DNA of 64,000 nucleotides from M1-B18 sp048264125 (lineage in GTDB: Bacteria; Bacillota; Clostridia; Peptostreptococcales; Natronincolaceae), in assembly GCA_048264125.1 (NCBI GenBank), contig JBLXDM010000004.1, positions 186,001 to 250,000 of the forward strand, read 5' to 3'. The notes below the pieces were generated by a model. That model did not search any database. It worked only from the letters and a program-made list of their open reading frames with translations, and was not told the origin of the DNA. A program made the translations under genes and the position numbers. Each line of letters opens with the position of its first letter. Positions within the stretch are counted from its first letter, which is position 1. This document shows positions 31,884 to 40,089 of the stretch, one piece after another.

Positions 31884-32759
31884 CTACTCTCCCATAATTT
31901 CCTTCTTAAGCCTCACCCCGGTGGGTGTGGTAGCTAACCCCCCCAAGGCTGTTTCCCTCAGCTCAAAGGGTAGCGCCTTTCCAACTCTGTACATAGCCTC
32001 CACCACCTCATCGAAGGGTATCAGGCTTTTCACACCAGCTAGGGCCATTTCGGCTGAAATGAGAGCATTTGCTGCTCCTATGGCATTTCGGGTATTGCAG
32101 GGGGATTCCACCAGTCCGGCTATTGGATCACATACCAGCCCCAGAATGTTTTTAATGCAAAGAGCCGCTGCATGCAGACATTCCTCTGGCGAGCCTCCTA
32201 TAAGCTCCACCACTGCCGCTGCTGCCATAGCAGCCGCCGAGCCCGTCTCAGCCTGACAGCCGCCCTCAGCACCGGCGACGGTGGCATTTTTGGAAATAAT
32301 CATACCGACACCACTGGCAACATAAAGACCCCTTACTAAGTCATCATCGGAGAGATCAAATTCCTCCCCCAAAGTAATCAATACCCCGGGTATTATTCCA
32401 CTGGAGCCGGCAGTAGGTGCCGCCACGATTTTACCCATAGCTGCATTGACCTCCAGCACCGCTACAGCCCTGCTGATTGCCTTGCTCATTAAGGAGCCAC
32501 AAACAGACTTGTGCCCAGCGCCTCTATCCATAATTCTTTTGGCGTCGCCCCCAATTAATCCGCTTACAGACTTGATATCCTCATTAAGGCCCCTATCGAC
32601 AGCCCTCTTCATAATTTCCAGGCTTGTGGCCATTTTTTCTTGAATAGCATCCTCCGAGAGCCCAGATGCCAACGTCTCCTTCCTCAGCATTATCTCTGCT
32701 ATGGAAGCATTGTTTGTTCTGCACAGCTCTAATAATTCTTGTCCCGTTGAAAAATTCAT
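31884..32759 (-). CDS. sdaAA: L-serine ammonia-lyase, iron-sulfur type, alpha subunit
   Basis: 291-residue subunit of the oxygen-sensitive [4Fe-4S] serine dehydratase that turns serine into pyruvate and ammonia. The block VAAPTAGSSGIIPGVL (about 112-127) and three cysteines expected to bind the cluster are present, for example in EGGCQAETGSA, GLVCDPIAGLVESPCNTRN. Length matches the separate alpha subunit of Clostridia. Starts 17 bp after sdaAB. Confidence 0.95.
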   Translation of the reverse strand: MNFSTGQELLELCRTNNASIAEIMLRKETLASGLSEDAIQEKMATSLEIMKRAVDRGLNEDIKSVSGLIGGDAKRIMDRGAGHKSVCGSLMSKAISRAVAVLEVNAAMGKIVAAPTAGSSGIIPGVLITLGEEFDLSDDDLVRGLYVASGVGMIISKNATVAGAEGGCQAETGSAAAMAAAAVVELIGGSPEECLHAAALCIKNILGLVCDPIAGLVESPCNTRNAIGAANALISAEMALAGVKSLIPFDEVVEAMYRVGKALPFELRETALGGLATTPTGVRLKKEIMGE

Positions 32760-32776
32760 TTATCTCACCAGCTCTT

Positions 32777-33451
32777 CTATATAATATCTACTAAATATGC
32801 ATTTGAAATCCTGTCTATTTCCTTAATATGATCTATTATCTCCGGCTGAATCATATTATCAGTCTCAATCACCATGTAGGCATCCTTACCCTTGTTGTAT
32901 CTATAAACCCTCATAAAGGCTATGTTAATATCCTGCTGGCTTAAGACAGCCGATACCCTTGCAATCAACCCCGGTGCATCCTCATGTGAAATGATAAGCG
33001 TTGGAAATTCTCCTGTAAATTCTAGGGAAACACCGTTAATTTCAGTGATTATAATATTGCCGCCTCCTATGGAGGAGCCTATAACCTGAAGGCTATTCCC
33101 GTCTCCTTGCACTTGTATCTTAACGGTATTGGAATGCACATCTCCGAGATCCGCCTCTGTAAAGCTGAAGGCTATTCCCTTCTCTTTCGCCAGCTGAAAG
33201 GAGTTTATAATTCTCTCGTCATCTGCATCAAAGCCTAATATTCCACCTAAAAGCGCCTTATCGGTGCCATGACCCTTATAGGTTTTGGCAAAGGAACCAT
33301 GGAGCTGAAAAGCAACTCTTTTGATATTCCCCTTAGCCAGCTTATATGCAACTCTTCCCAGCTTACAAGCCCCTGCAGTATGGGAGCTGGAGGGCCCGAT
33401 CATATTTGGTCCGATGATATCAAAAATACTGTAATCCTTTATGCCTGCCAC
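32777..33451 (-). CDS. sdaAB: L-serine ammonia-lyase, iron-sulfur type, beta subunit
   Basis: 224-residue beta subunit. It begins with the conserved YSIFDIIGPNMIGPSSSHTAGA segment (about 7-28) and ends with an ACT domain (about 150-222, LIISHEDAPGLIARVSAVL) that probably senses serine. GTG 33451 follows GAGGTG at good spacing; a TTG at 33466 is in frame but poorly placed. Forms an operon with sdaAA. Confidence 0.94.
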   Translation of the reverse strand: MAGIKDYSIFDIIGPNMIGPSSSHTAGACKLGRVAYKLAKGNIKRVAFQLHGSFAKTYKGHGTDKALLGGILGFDADDERIINSFQLAKEKGIAFSFTEADLGDVHSNTVKIQVQGDGNSLQVIGSSIGGGNIIITEINGVSLEFTGEFPTLIISHEDAPGLIARVSAVLSQQDINIAFMRVYRYNKGKDAYMVIETDNMIQPEIIDHIKEIDRISNAYLVDII

Positions 33452-33466
33452 AATAACACCTCGCAA

Positions 33467-33786
33467 ATCTAATTATGTATTTAATATACAATATTAGCAG
33501 ATTTAAAGTAATTTATCCAGTGTTATTTGATGAAATTGCATATTGCCATTGGGTGTATAAGCATACTACGCAGCTTTATTATGCAATTTCCTCAGTTAGA
33601 ACAAAGTGGCTTCGACACGTTTGTTTTCCAGGGAACCCATGCGTTCCCTAGGACGCTTCGCTGTACTCTCCTTATTTTAATAAGGGGGGACACCCCCCTT
33701 AACAACCCCCCATTTCATAGAAAAAAAAACGAACTTTTCCTATGAAATAAAGAAAACGGTTATCTGTGGGATAACCGCTTCTTGCT
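33467..33786. other. Intergenic region with four stacked palindromes
   Basis: About 320 bp between sdaAB and hydA without a supported gene. Palindromes follow one another: AGGGAAC-N6-GTTCCCT (33630-33649), CCTTATT-TT-AATAAGG (33670-33685), TAAGGGGGG-ACA-CCCCCCTTA (33681-33701), and ATTTCATAG-N19-CTATGAAAT (33712-33748). The hydrogenase terminator comes last. Its local GC content and repeats differ from other gaps in the window, suggesting a decayed small element. Confidence 0.5.
33745..33777 (-). terminator. Terminator of the hydrogenase operon
   Basis: Minus-strand CGGTTATC / GATAACCG stem with a 5-nt loop, followed by TTTTCTTT, 10 bp after the hydA stop. Confidence 0.8.
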
Positions 33787-35529
33787 CTAAATTCTTTCCT
33801 TAGGCTCAAAATATGTGTGCAGCAATTCATGGGCCTTTTCTCCATAGGGTTCCCCCATAAACGCCTTATACATTTCTAGCACCTCTTTATTTTCATGGGA
33901 GCGCCTAATCTTTTTATTCAAGTCCTCCCTATAAATTGCCTGCTGCCTTTTCTTGACTATCTCGTCATTACCGAAATGATAGGGCTGACCCCCTCCACCA
34001 ATACAGCCTCCTGGGCAGGCCATAATCTCAATAGCATGATAATCCTTTTTACCACTTCTGATCTCCTCCAGCAGATGCCTTGCATTACCAAGACCATGGG
34101 CTATGCCTATTTTTATATCCTGACCATTGATGGGTATAGTTGCCTCCCTCAGACCCTCTATCCCCCTCAGCTCCTTAAAGTCAATTCTGTCGAGATCCTT
34201 CTTCTCCAGCCATGCATACACGGTTCTGACAGCAGCCTCGATAACTCCCCCTGTCGTGCCGAAAATTACGGAAGCACCCGTGGTTTCCCCCAATGGATGG
34301 TCGAAATCCTCCTCCGGCAGCTTATCAAAATCAATCCCAGCCTCCTTCAGCATATCCCCCAGCTCACGGGTGGTAATTACAATATCGACATTATTATGGT
34401 GGTCTAAGGATAATTCAGTTCTAGCGGCCTCTGCCTTTTTAGCTACACAGGGCATTACCGAAACAACTGTTATATTATTGGGATCAATACCATTTTTCTC
34501 TGCAAAATAGGTCTTAACGATCGTGCCAAACATAATATGTGGCGACTTACAGGTGGAGGGTACATCTATCAAATCTGGGAATTGATGCTCTATAAAGCTT
34601 ACCCATGCTGGACAGCAGCTGGTCAGCATCGGAAGCTTCCCTCCATGCTCCAGACGATGTATCAGCTCCTTTGCCTCCTCCATTATGGTAACATCGGCTC
34701 CGAAGTCTGTATCAAATACCTGATCAAAGCCCAGCCTCCTTAAGGCAGCCGCCAGCTTTCCTGTAACTATCGTCCCTGGCTCCATACCAAAGAGCTCTCC
34801 AAGGGCAACCCTTATGGCGGGGGCTGTTTGAACCACAACATATTTTTTAGGATTGTTCAGGGCCTCCCATACCTTAGGCACATGATTTACCTCTGTCAAG
34901 GCAGCCGTAGGGCAAACTGCCACGCAGGCACCACAATAGGTGCAGGAGGTTTCCACCATCGGTAGATTAAAGGCTGGACCCACAACAGTATGGAAGCCTC
35001 TGCCAAGGGCCGAAAGTATGCCACAGGTCTGTATCTCATTGCATGCCGTTTCACATCGACGACATAGTATGCATTTATTTTGATTTTTTACCAAAGCTTG
35101 ACTGGAGGTATCGAGATGATAATCGCTTTTTACTCCGCTATAATGTATTTCTCTGACATTCAGCTCCTGAGCCAATGCCTGAAGCTCACACCTTAAATTC
35201 CTCTGACAGATAAGACAGTCGGTGGGATGATTTGATAAAAGCAGCTCCACCGCCATGCGCCTTGCCTTAATTGCCCTTAGACTATCTGTGCTTACTACCA
35301 TTCCCTCATTCACAGGTGTTGCGCAGGCCGGTGCTAAATTGGGCCTGTTTTTAACCTCCACCATGCAAACCCTGCAGGAGGCAGTCCGATTTACCATCTT
35401 TAAATCATGCAAATCCAAATGGCATAGGGTTGGAATCCTAATTCCGGCCTCCACGGCTGCATTTAGAATTGTATACTCCCTTGGCACCTCTATCGTTTTA
35501 TTATTAATCGTTATTTTTACCTTTTCCAT
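33787..35529 (-). CDS. hydA: [FeFe] hydrogenase catalytic subunit (trimeric, NAD(H)-linked type)
   Basis: 580-residue catalytic subunit. An N-terminal [2Fe-2S] domain has Cys36, 52, 55 and 69. A His-ligated [4Fe-4S] site and two [4Fe-4S] motifs (CILCRRCETAC and CTYCGACVAVCP) follow. The H-cluster domain has L1 TSCCPAWV (about 302), L2 MPCVAKKAE (about 358) and L3 MACPGGCIGGGGQP (about 489-502). Together with HydB and HydC it should couple H2 formation to NADH and, in bifurcating members, reduced ferredoxin. Bifurcation itself is inferred from the subunit set. Last gene of the operon, 15 bp after hydB. Confidence 0.95.
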   Translation of the reverse strand: MEKVKITINNKTIEVPREYTILNAAVEAGIRIPTLCHLDLHDLKMVNRTASCRVCMVEVKNRPNLAPACATPVNEGMVVSTDSLRAIKARRMAVELLLSNHPTDCLICQRNLRCELQALAQELNVREIHYSGVKSDYHLDTSSQALVKNQNKCILCRRCETACNEIQTCGILSALGRGFHTVVGPAFNLPMVETSCTYCGACVAVCPTAALTEVNHVPKVWEALNNPKKYVVVQTAPAIRVALGELFGMEPGTIVTGKLAAALRRLGFDQVFDTDFGADVTIMEEAKELIHRLEHGGKLPMLTSCCPAWVSFIEHQFPDLIDVPSTCKSPHIMFGTIVKTYFAEKNGIDPNNITVVSVMPCVAKKAEAARTELSLDHHNNVDIVITTRELGDMLKEAGIDFDKLPEEDFDHPLGETTGASVIFGTTGGVIEAAVRTVYAWLEKKDLDRIDFKELRGIEGLREATIPINGQDIKIGIAHGLGNARHLLEEIRSGKKDYHAIEIMACPGGCIGGGGQPYHFGNDEIVKKRQQAIYREDLNKKIRRSHENKEVLEMYKAFMGEPYGEKAHELLHTYFEPKERI

Positions 35530-35544
35530 TTTAATTTCACCGCC

Positions 35545-37338
35545 TTATGGTCTGACTACTGCATTAAACCTACAGGCCTCAAAGCAGGCACCGCATTTAA
35601 TGCAGATCTTAGGATCTATTACATGAAGCTTTTTCGGCTCTCCGCTGATACAATCAACAGGGCAAACCTTCGCACAGGCGGTACAGCCTACGCAGTTCTC
35701 TTCGCTTATTTGATATTTTTTTAAAGCCTTACAAACTCCTGCAGGACAGTTTTTATGTACAACATGCTGAATATACTCATCGTGAAAATATTCAAGGGTA
35801 CTCAATACAGGATTGGGAGAGGTTTGGCCCAATCCGCAGAGGGAGCTGTCCTTAATCATTTCCCCCAGTACCACCAGTCGTTCTAAATCCTCAATTGTGC
35901 CTTCACCTATAGTTATACGCTCTAATATCTCATGCAGCCGCTTATTTCCTATTCTGCAGGGTGTACATTTGCCACAGGACTCCTCTTCGGTAAATTCTAA
36001 ATAAAATTTAGATATATTCACCATACAGTCATCCTCGTCCATAACAATCATTCCACCTGAGCCCATCATGGAGCCTATGGATTTTAAGCTATCATAGTCT
36101 ATTGGTATGTCTAGCCTATCTGCCGGGATACAGCCCCCGGAGGGACCCCCTGTCTGTACTGCCTTCAGCTTCTTGTCATTTCTAATGCCTCCGCCTATTT
36201 CATATATAATATCCTTTAGGCTTACCCCCATGGGGACCTCCACCAGTCCAACATTATTAACCTTCCCTGCCAAGGCAAAAACCTTTGTGCCCTTGCTGTT
36301 TTCAGTGCCTATTTTACCGAACCATTTAGGGCCTTTCAAAATTATCGGCGGTATGTTGGCAAAGGTCTCGACATTATTCACACAGGTGGGTTCATTCCAA
36401 AGCCCGATTTCCGCCGGGAAGGGTGGCTTGGCATTAGGCTCTCCCCTGCCGCCCTCTACGGAGTTTATCAAGGCTGTCTCTTCGCCGCAAACAAAGGCCC
36501 CTGCCCCATATTTAAGCTCAATGTCAAAGCTGAAGCCGCTGTCAAAGAGGTTTTTACCCAATAATCCATATTTTCTCGCCTGCTCAATGGCAATGTTCAA
36601 CCGATGTATTGCCAAAGGATATTCTGCCCTTATGTAGATATAACCCTTCTCTGCTCCTATAGCATATCCGGCAATTGCCATGGCCTCCAGCACCGAATGT
36701 GGGTCTCCCTCTAAAATACTTCTGTCCATAAAAGCTCCAGGGTCCCCCTCGTCAGCATTACAAATTATGAATTTAAGCTTACTGTCGTTTTGCGCCGTAA
36801 GCTCCCATTTCTTACCGGTAGGAAAACCGCCTCCCCCTCTACCCCGCAGTCCGCTTTCCTTCATAAGCGCTATAACCTCCTGGGGCTTCATCTCAGTCAA
36901 AGACTTCCCCAGCGCCAGATAGCCGTCGACAGCGATATACTCCTCTATGTTTTCAGGATTGATTAAGCCACAATTCCTTAAGGCTATACGCAGCTGCTTT
37001 CTATAAAAGGACATATCCTTTTGTAGCTCCACCTTTTCATGAAAGGTGGGTTCCTCATACAATAGCTCCTGTACAACCCTTCCCTTTATTACATGCTCCT
37101 CTACAATCCGTTTAGCGTCCTCAGGCTTTACCTCAATGTAAAACACATTATCGGGATGGACCTTAATTATTGGTCCCTTTTCACAGAAGCCAAAGCAGCC
37201 GGTTTTAACCACCTGAACCTCATCTCCATAGCCCTTTTTTTCCAGCTCCTGCTTAAGAGCATCGATAATTTCATTGCTATCCTGTGACTGGCAGCCGGTT
37301 CCTCCACATATCATCAAATGCAATCGATATTTGTTCAC
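35545..37338 (-). CDS. hydB: NuoF-like flavoprotein subunit of the trimeric hydrogenase
   Basis: 597-residue diaphorase subunit. An N-terminal thioredoxin-like [2Fe-2S] domain (about 5-95, with CGGTGCQ and CFGFCEKGP) comes first. The NuoF core binds NADH and FMN (GRGGGGFPTGKKWE, about 171-184), followed by ESCGKCTPCRIG for a [4Fe-4S] cluster. A C-terminal two-[4Fe-4S] ferredoxin domain (CVGCTACAKVCP and CIKCGACFEAC) closes the protein. This is the typical HydB layout of bifurcating hydrogenases. GTG 37338 follows GGAGGG. Confidence 0.95.
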   Translation of the reverse strand: MNKYRLHLMICGGTGCQSQDSNEIIDALKQELEKKGYGDEVQVVKTGCFGFCEKGPIIKVHPDNVFYIEVKPEDAKRIVEEHVIKGRVVQELLYEEPTFHEKVELQKDMSFYRKQLRIALRNCGLINPENIEEYIAVDGYLALGKSLTEMKPQEVIALMKESGLRGRGGGGFPTGKKWELTAQNDSKLKFIICNADEGDPGAFMDRSILEGDPHSVLEAMAIAGYAIGAEKGYIYIRAEYPLAIHRLNIAIEQARKYGLLGKNLFDSGFSFDIELKYGAGAFVCGEETALINSVEGGRGEPNAKPPFPAEIGLWNEPTCVNNVETFANIPPIILKGPKWFGKIGTENSKGTKVFALAGKVNNVGLVEVPMGVSLKDIIYEIGGGIRNDKKLKAVQTGGPSGGCIPADRLDIPIDYDSLKSIGSMMGSGGMIVMDEDDCMVNISKFYLEFTEEESCGKCTPCRIGNKRLHEILERITIGEGTIEDLERLVVLGEMIKDSSLCGLGQTSPNPVLSTLEYFHDEYIQHVVHKNCPAGVCKALKKYQISEENCVGCTACAKVCPVDCISGEPKKLHVIDPKICIKCGACFEACRFNAVVRP

Positions 37339-37356
37339 TTTTTTTCCCTCCGAAAC

Positions 37357-37737
37357 TTATATTCTGTGAAAGGTTTTTGTGAATAGCAAATCCTCTACTA
37401 GCTCACCCTTCAAAATATGCTTTATTATTATTTCTCTTCCCCTTTCGGGAGTAACATGTCCATAAATGATTGGTGCCTCCCCGGCAGCATTAATTTGTAC
37501 CATTGGCTCAGCATGACAATGGCCCATGCAGCCTGTTTGAACTATGAATACATTGTGTATATCCTGCAGCTCCAGCTCATTGAGCATTGCATTCAAGGTT
37601 TCCCTCGCACCAGAGGCGATACCACAGGTTCCCATGCCTATTAATAGCTTTATGCCCTCCACTTCCTCAGAACGTCTAACATCAACGTTTTTCAAGGCTC
37701 TTTCTCTTATTTGCTTTAGTTCCTCTAAGGATTTCAT
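37357..37737 (-). CDS. Thioredoxin-like [2Fe-2S] ferredoxin domain protein
   Basis: 126-residue protein with the four-cysteine pattern of NuoE/HydB-type [2Fe-2S] folds: GMGTCGIASGA (about residue 38) and QTGCMGHCHAEP (about 79-83). It is encoded inside the hydrogenase operon between hydC and hydB and duplicates a domain also found at the N-terminus of HydB. Such an extra small ferredoxin (sometimes called HydD) is common in clostridial hyd operons; its electron-transfer partner is not established. Confidence 0.88.
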   Translation of the reverse strand: MKSLEELKQIRERALKNVDVRRSEEVEGIKLLIGMGTCGIASGARETLNAMLNELELQDIHNVFIVQTGCMGHCHAEPMVQINAAGEAPIIYGHVTPERGREIIIKHILKGELVEDLLFTKTFHRI

Positions 37738-37751
37738 GTATTAACCTCCCT

Positions 37752-38255
37752 CTAATGTTGATTTAATATATTTTCCAGCTCCTCAGGCTTAACTCTGCCA
37801 TATACCTTGTCATCCACCATTACAACCGGTGCCAGTCCACAGGCCCCAACACATCTGACGGCATTCAAGGTAAATTTTCCGTCCTCGGTGGTGCCACCGA
37901 CTTTTATTTTCAGTCTCTCCTCCATTTGCTCCATAAGAACACTAGCACCCTTAACGAAGCAGGCGGTGCCTGTGCAAATATTAATGAGCTTTTCTCCCCT
38001 TGGCTTGTCGGTGAAATAATTGTAAAAGCTGACAACCCCATATACCTTTGCCCCAGACAACCCCAATGCTCTAGCTATATACAGCTGTACGTCCCTTGGC
38101 AAATAGCCAAATATCTCCTGTCCCCTATGGAGAACATGTATTAAGGAGCCCTCCTTTTCCTCCAGCTGATCTATGAACTCCTGTAACTCCCTATACTTTT
38201 CATCAGAAAAGACCTGCTGACGATCATTTTTTTCCTGTAGCTTTGTATATTGCAT
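37752..38255 (-). CDS. hydC: NuoE-like [2Fe-2S] subunit of the trimeric hydrogenase
   Basis: 167-residue NuoE family protein. Its [2Fe-2S] cysteines are in CTGTACFVKGA and CVGACGLAPVVMVDD; an N-terminal helical domain (about 15-75) is present. First gene of hydC-ferredoxin-hydB-hydA, which specify an NAD-linked soluble hydrogenase. GGAGGAGG upstream gives a strong start at ATG 38255. Confidence 0.94.
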   Translation of the reverse strand: MQYTKLQEKNDRQQVFSDEKYRELQEFIDQLEEKEGSLIHVLHRGQEIFGYLPRDVQLYIARALGLSGAKVYGVVSFYNYFTDKPRGEKLINICTGTACFVKGASVLMEQMEERLKIKVGGTTEDGKFTLNAVRCVGACGLAPVVMVDDKVYGRVKPEELENILNQH

Positions 38256-38341
38256 TTATCTTCAACCTCCTCCATGACTGCTGCTGTATTTTCCATCTGT
38301 AAAATATTTTTCAATTAAAGCTAATAATTTATGCAAAAAAT

Positions 38342-38365
38342 AAAAAAAGTCAGGTTTTCCTGACT
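38342..38365 (-). terminator. Terminator upstream of the hydrogenase operon
   Basis: Minus-strand AGTCAGG-AAAA-CCTGACT followed by seven T. It lies between cysK and hydC, preventing read-through into the hydrogenase genes. Confidence 0.82.
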
Positions 38366-38425
38366 CAAACTGTAGACATACATCTAAAAACACAAGAGAT
38401 TATTGATATAGTTTCACCGCGTTAT

Positions 38426-38464
38426 AAAGGGGCTGTCGATGGATTGATCCACGACAGCCCCTTT
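38426..38464. terminator. Strong hairpin downstream of cysK
   Basis: Perfect 13-bp arms AAAGGGGCTGTCG / CGACAGCCCCTTT around a 13-nt loop, 11 bp after the cysK stop. The T tract is better on the plus strand; with the next hairpin it makes a tandem terminator. Confidence 0.75.
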
Positions 38465-38475
38465 TATATATTTAT

Positions 38476-39414
38476 CTAAGCCTCTTGGTATAGCACTGTA
38501 GAAAGATATCTTTCGCCAGTATCAGGGAAGATCACTACTATCAGCTTACCTTTATTTTCAGGTCTCTTAGCTATTTCAGTTGCTGCATGGGCAGCGGCTC
38601 CAGAAGATATTCCTACCAGCAGACCCTCTGATTTCGCCAGCCTTCTTGATGCTGCAAAGGCCTCTTCATTAGCAACCTTATAAATTTCATCTATGATTTC
38701 GGTATTTAACACCTGTGGTATAAAGCCTGCACCTATGCCTTGAATCTTATGGGGTCCAGGATTACCGCCTGAAAGCACCGGTGAGTCCACAGGCTCAACC
38801 GCAATAATCTTAACATTTGGATTTTTTTGCTTTAAAACCTCACCAACACCGGTTACTGTACCACCGGTACCCACACCTGCGATGAAGATATCCACCTTGC
38901 CATCGGTATCTCTCCAGATTTCCTCAGCTGTCGTTACCCTATGTATCGCAGGGTTTGCAGGATTATTAAACTGCTGTGGTATATAAGTTGGCCCTTCTAG
39001 CTCAGCCGCTAGTTCCTCAGCCCTTCTAATGGCACCCTTCATTCCTTCAGCTCCGGGAGTAAGCACTAGCTCAGCACCTAAGGCACTTAAAAGATTTCTT
39101 CGCTCCATACTCATAGTGTCTGGCATTGTAAGCACAAGCTTATAGCCCTTTGCCGCTGCTACATAGGCTAAAGCAATACCGGTGTTACCGCTGGTGGGTT
39201 CTATTATAGTAGTTTCCTTTGTTATCAGTCCCTTTTCCTCTGCATCCTTTATCATGGCATAGCCGATTCTATCCTTCACACTACTGGCAGGATTAAAGCT
39301 TTCTAGCTTCGCCACAACCCTAGCCTCTATTCCGCTCTGCTGATTGTAGTTTTCAAGCTCTAAAAGAGGCGTATTGCCTATAAGCTCCGTTAAATTCTTT
39401 GCTATTTTTCCCAT
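38476..39414 (-). CDS. cysK: Cysteine synthase A (O-acetylserine sulfhydrylase)
   Basis: PLP enzyme joining sulfide to O-acetylserine to give cysteine. The 312-residue length is standard. The PLP lysine lies in NPASSVKDRIG (about residue 47), the substrate loop is TSGNTGIALA (about 74-83), and the phosphate-binding GTGGTVTGVG loop is near 180. In Bacillus, CysK also binds the repressor CymR and sets its DNA affinity. A CymR-like gene is directly upstream, so the same moonlighting is plausible here. Promoter and a possible operator lie at 39447-39509. Confidence 0.96.
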   Translation of the reverse strand: MGKIAKNLTELIGNTPLLELENYNQQSGIEARVVAKLESFNPASSVKDRIGYAMIKDAEEKGLITKETTIIEPTSGNTGIALAYVAAAKGYKLVLTMPDTMSMERRNLLSALGAELVLTPGAEGMKGAIRRAEELAAELEGPTYIPQQFNNPANPAIHRVTTAEEIWRDTDGKVDIFIAGVGTGGTVTGVGEVLKQKNPNVKIIAVEPVDSPVLSGGNPGPHKIQGIGAGFIPQVLNTEIIDEIYKVANEEAFAASRRLAKSEGLLVGISSGAAAHAATEIAKRPENKGKLIVVIFPDTGERYLSTVLYQEA

Positions 39415-39446
39415 TTTTTATACCTCCTCAATTATATCATACTTTT

Positions 39447-39509
39447 CCTACCAACTTTGTAGGTTTTAATTGTATACTATAATCATATGCTTTTTATTAT
39501 ATTTGTCAA
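39447..39509 (-). promoter_or_regulatory. cysK promoter and candidate Rrf2/CymR operator
   Basis: Minus-strand TTGACA (39509-39504), 16-bp spacer and TATGAT (39487-39482). About 20 bp downstream is the inverted repeat CCTAC-N7-GTAGG (39447-39463), in the leader before the ribosome-binding site. The position suits a repressor site; the arms are short, so confidence is moderate. Confidence 0.5.
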
Positions 39510-39567
39510 TACCTTTTATATTATTTTATCTAATTTTCTCAAAATTAATGTGCAATCATTACTCATT

Positions 39568-40005
39568 TTAAATATGAAACATAAAGCTTCCTTCAGCACC
39601 GGCATTATAGTGCTGTACGATATCCTCTAAGGTGACGGTATCTACAATTGAATTAACTGCAGCATCTATTTTATCCCATAAATTTATTCTTAGGGTTCCC
39701 TCAATGCTTCTGCCCTCCGACTCCTCCTCACGGGAGGCTATAGACAAATCTCCCTCAAGAGCCCTAAGCACTGCACCTGTAGTTATATGAGAAGGCTTAT
39801 CTGCCAGTATGTATCCTCCTTGTGCGCCCTTTATGCTCTTAACGATTCCAGCTTTTTTTAGACTGGAGAATATATGCTCCAGATAATTGGAGGACAGCCC
39901 TTGTCTTTCTGCAACTATATTTAATGGTATATGGCCCTCCTCATAATGCATAGCAAGGTAAATAACCGCCACTAGTCCATATCTTCCCTTTGTGGATATT
40001 TTCAA
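39568..40005 (-). CDS. Rrf2-family regulator, CymR-like
   Basis: 145-residue repressor. It begins KISTKGRYGLVAVIYLA, the usual N-terminus of CymR, and ends in the CymR-like tail GSFMFHI. The winged helix includes QGLSSNYLEHIFSSLKKAGIVKSIKGAQGGYIL. There is no cysteine at all, so it cannot carry the Fe-S cluster of IscR; this agrees with CymR, the master regulator of cysteine metabolism in Bacillus. AAGGAG nine bases before TTG 40005 sets the start; ATG codons at 40071, 40053 and 40038 lie in or before the promoter region. Neighbouring cysK and sulfur genes support the assignment. Confidence 0.85.
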   Translation of the reverse strand: MKISTKGRYGLVAVIYLAMHYEEGHIPLNIVAERQGLSSNYLEHIFSSLKKAGIVKSIKGAQGGYILADKPSHITTGAVLRALEGDLSIASREEESEGRSIEGTLRINLWDKIDAAVNSIVDTVTLEDIVQHYNAGAEGSFMFHI

Positions 40006-40025
40006 GCTCAACAACTCCTTCTTTA

Positions 40026-40071
40026 GGTAATATACCATCCTTAGTATATTCATCCATAAAAAATTTGTCAA
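40026..40071 (-). promoter_or_regulatory. Consensus promoter of the CymR-like gene
   Basis: Minus-strand TTGACA (40071-40066), exactly 17 bp, then TATACT (40048-40043). GGTA-ATA-TACC (40026-40036) lies at the expected transcription start and might be an autoregulatory site. Confidence 0.78.
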
Positions 40072-40089
40072 GCCGCACCTTCTGTTTTT

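Noticed and set aside
33527..33745. 72-residue plus-strand ORF between sdaAB and hydA
   Set aside because: It is made almost entirely of palindromic repeat sequence and has no ribosome-binding site.
34127..34510. Long plus-strand ORFs antisense to hydA and hydB (also 36107-36637)
   Set aside because: They lie wholly opposite clear hydrogenase genes, lack family resemblance and reflect biased codon use on the coding strand.
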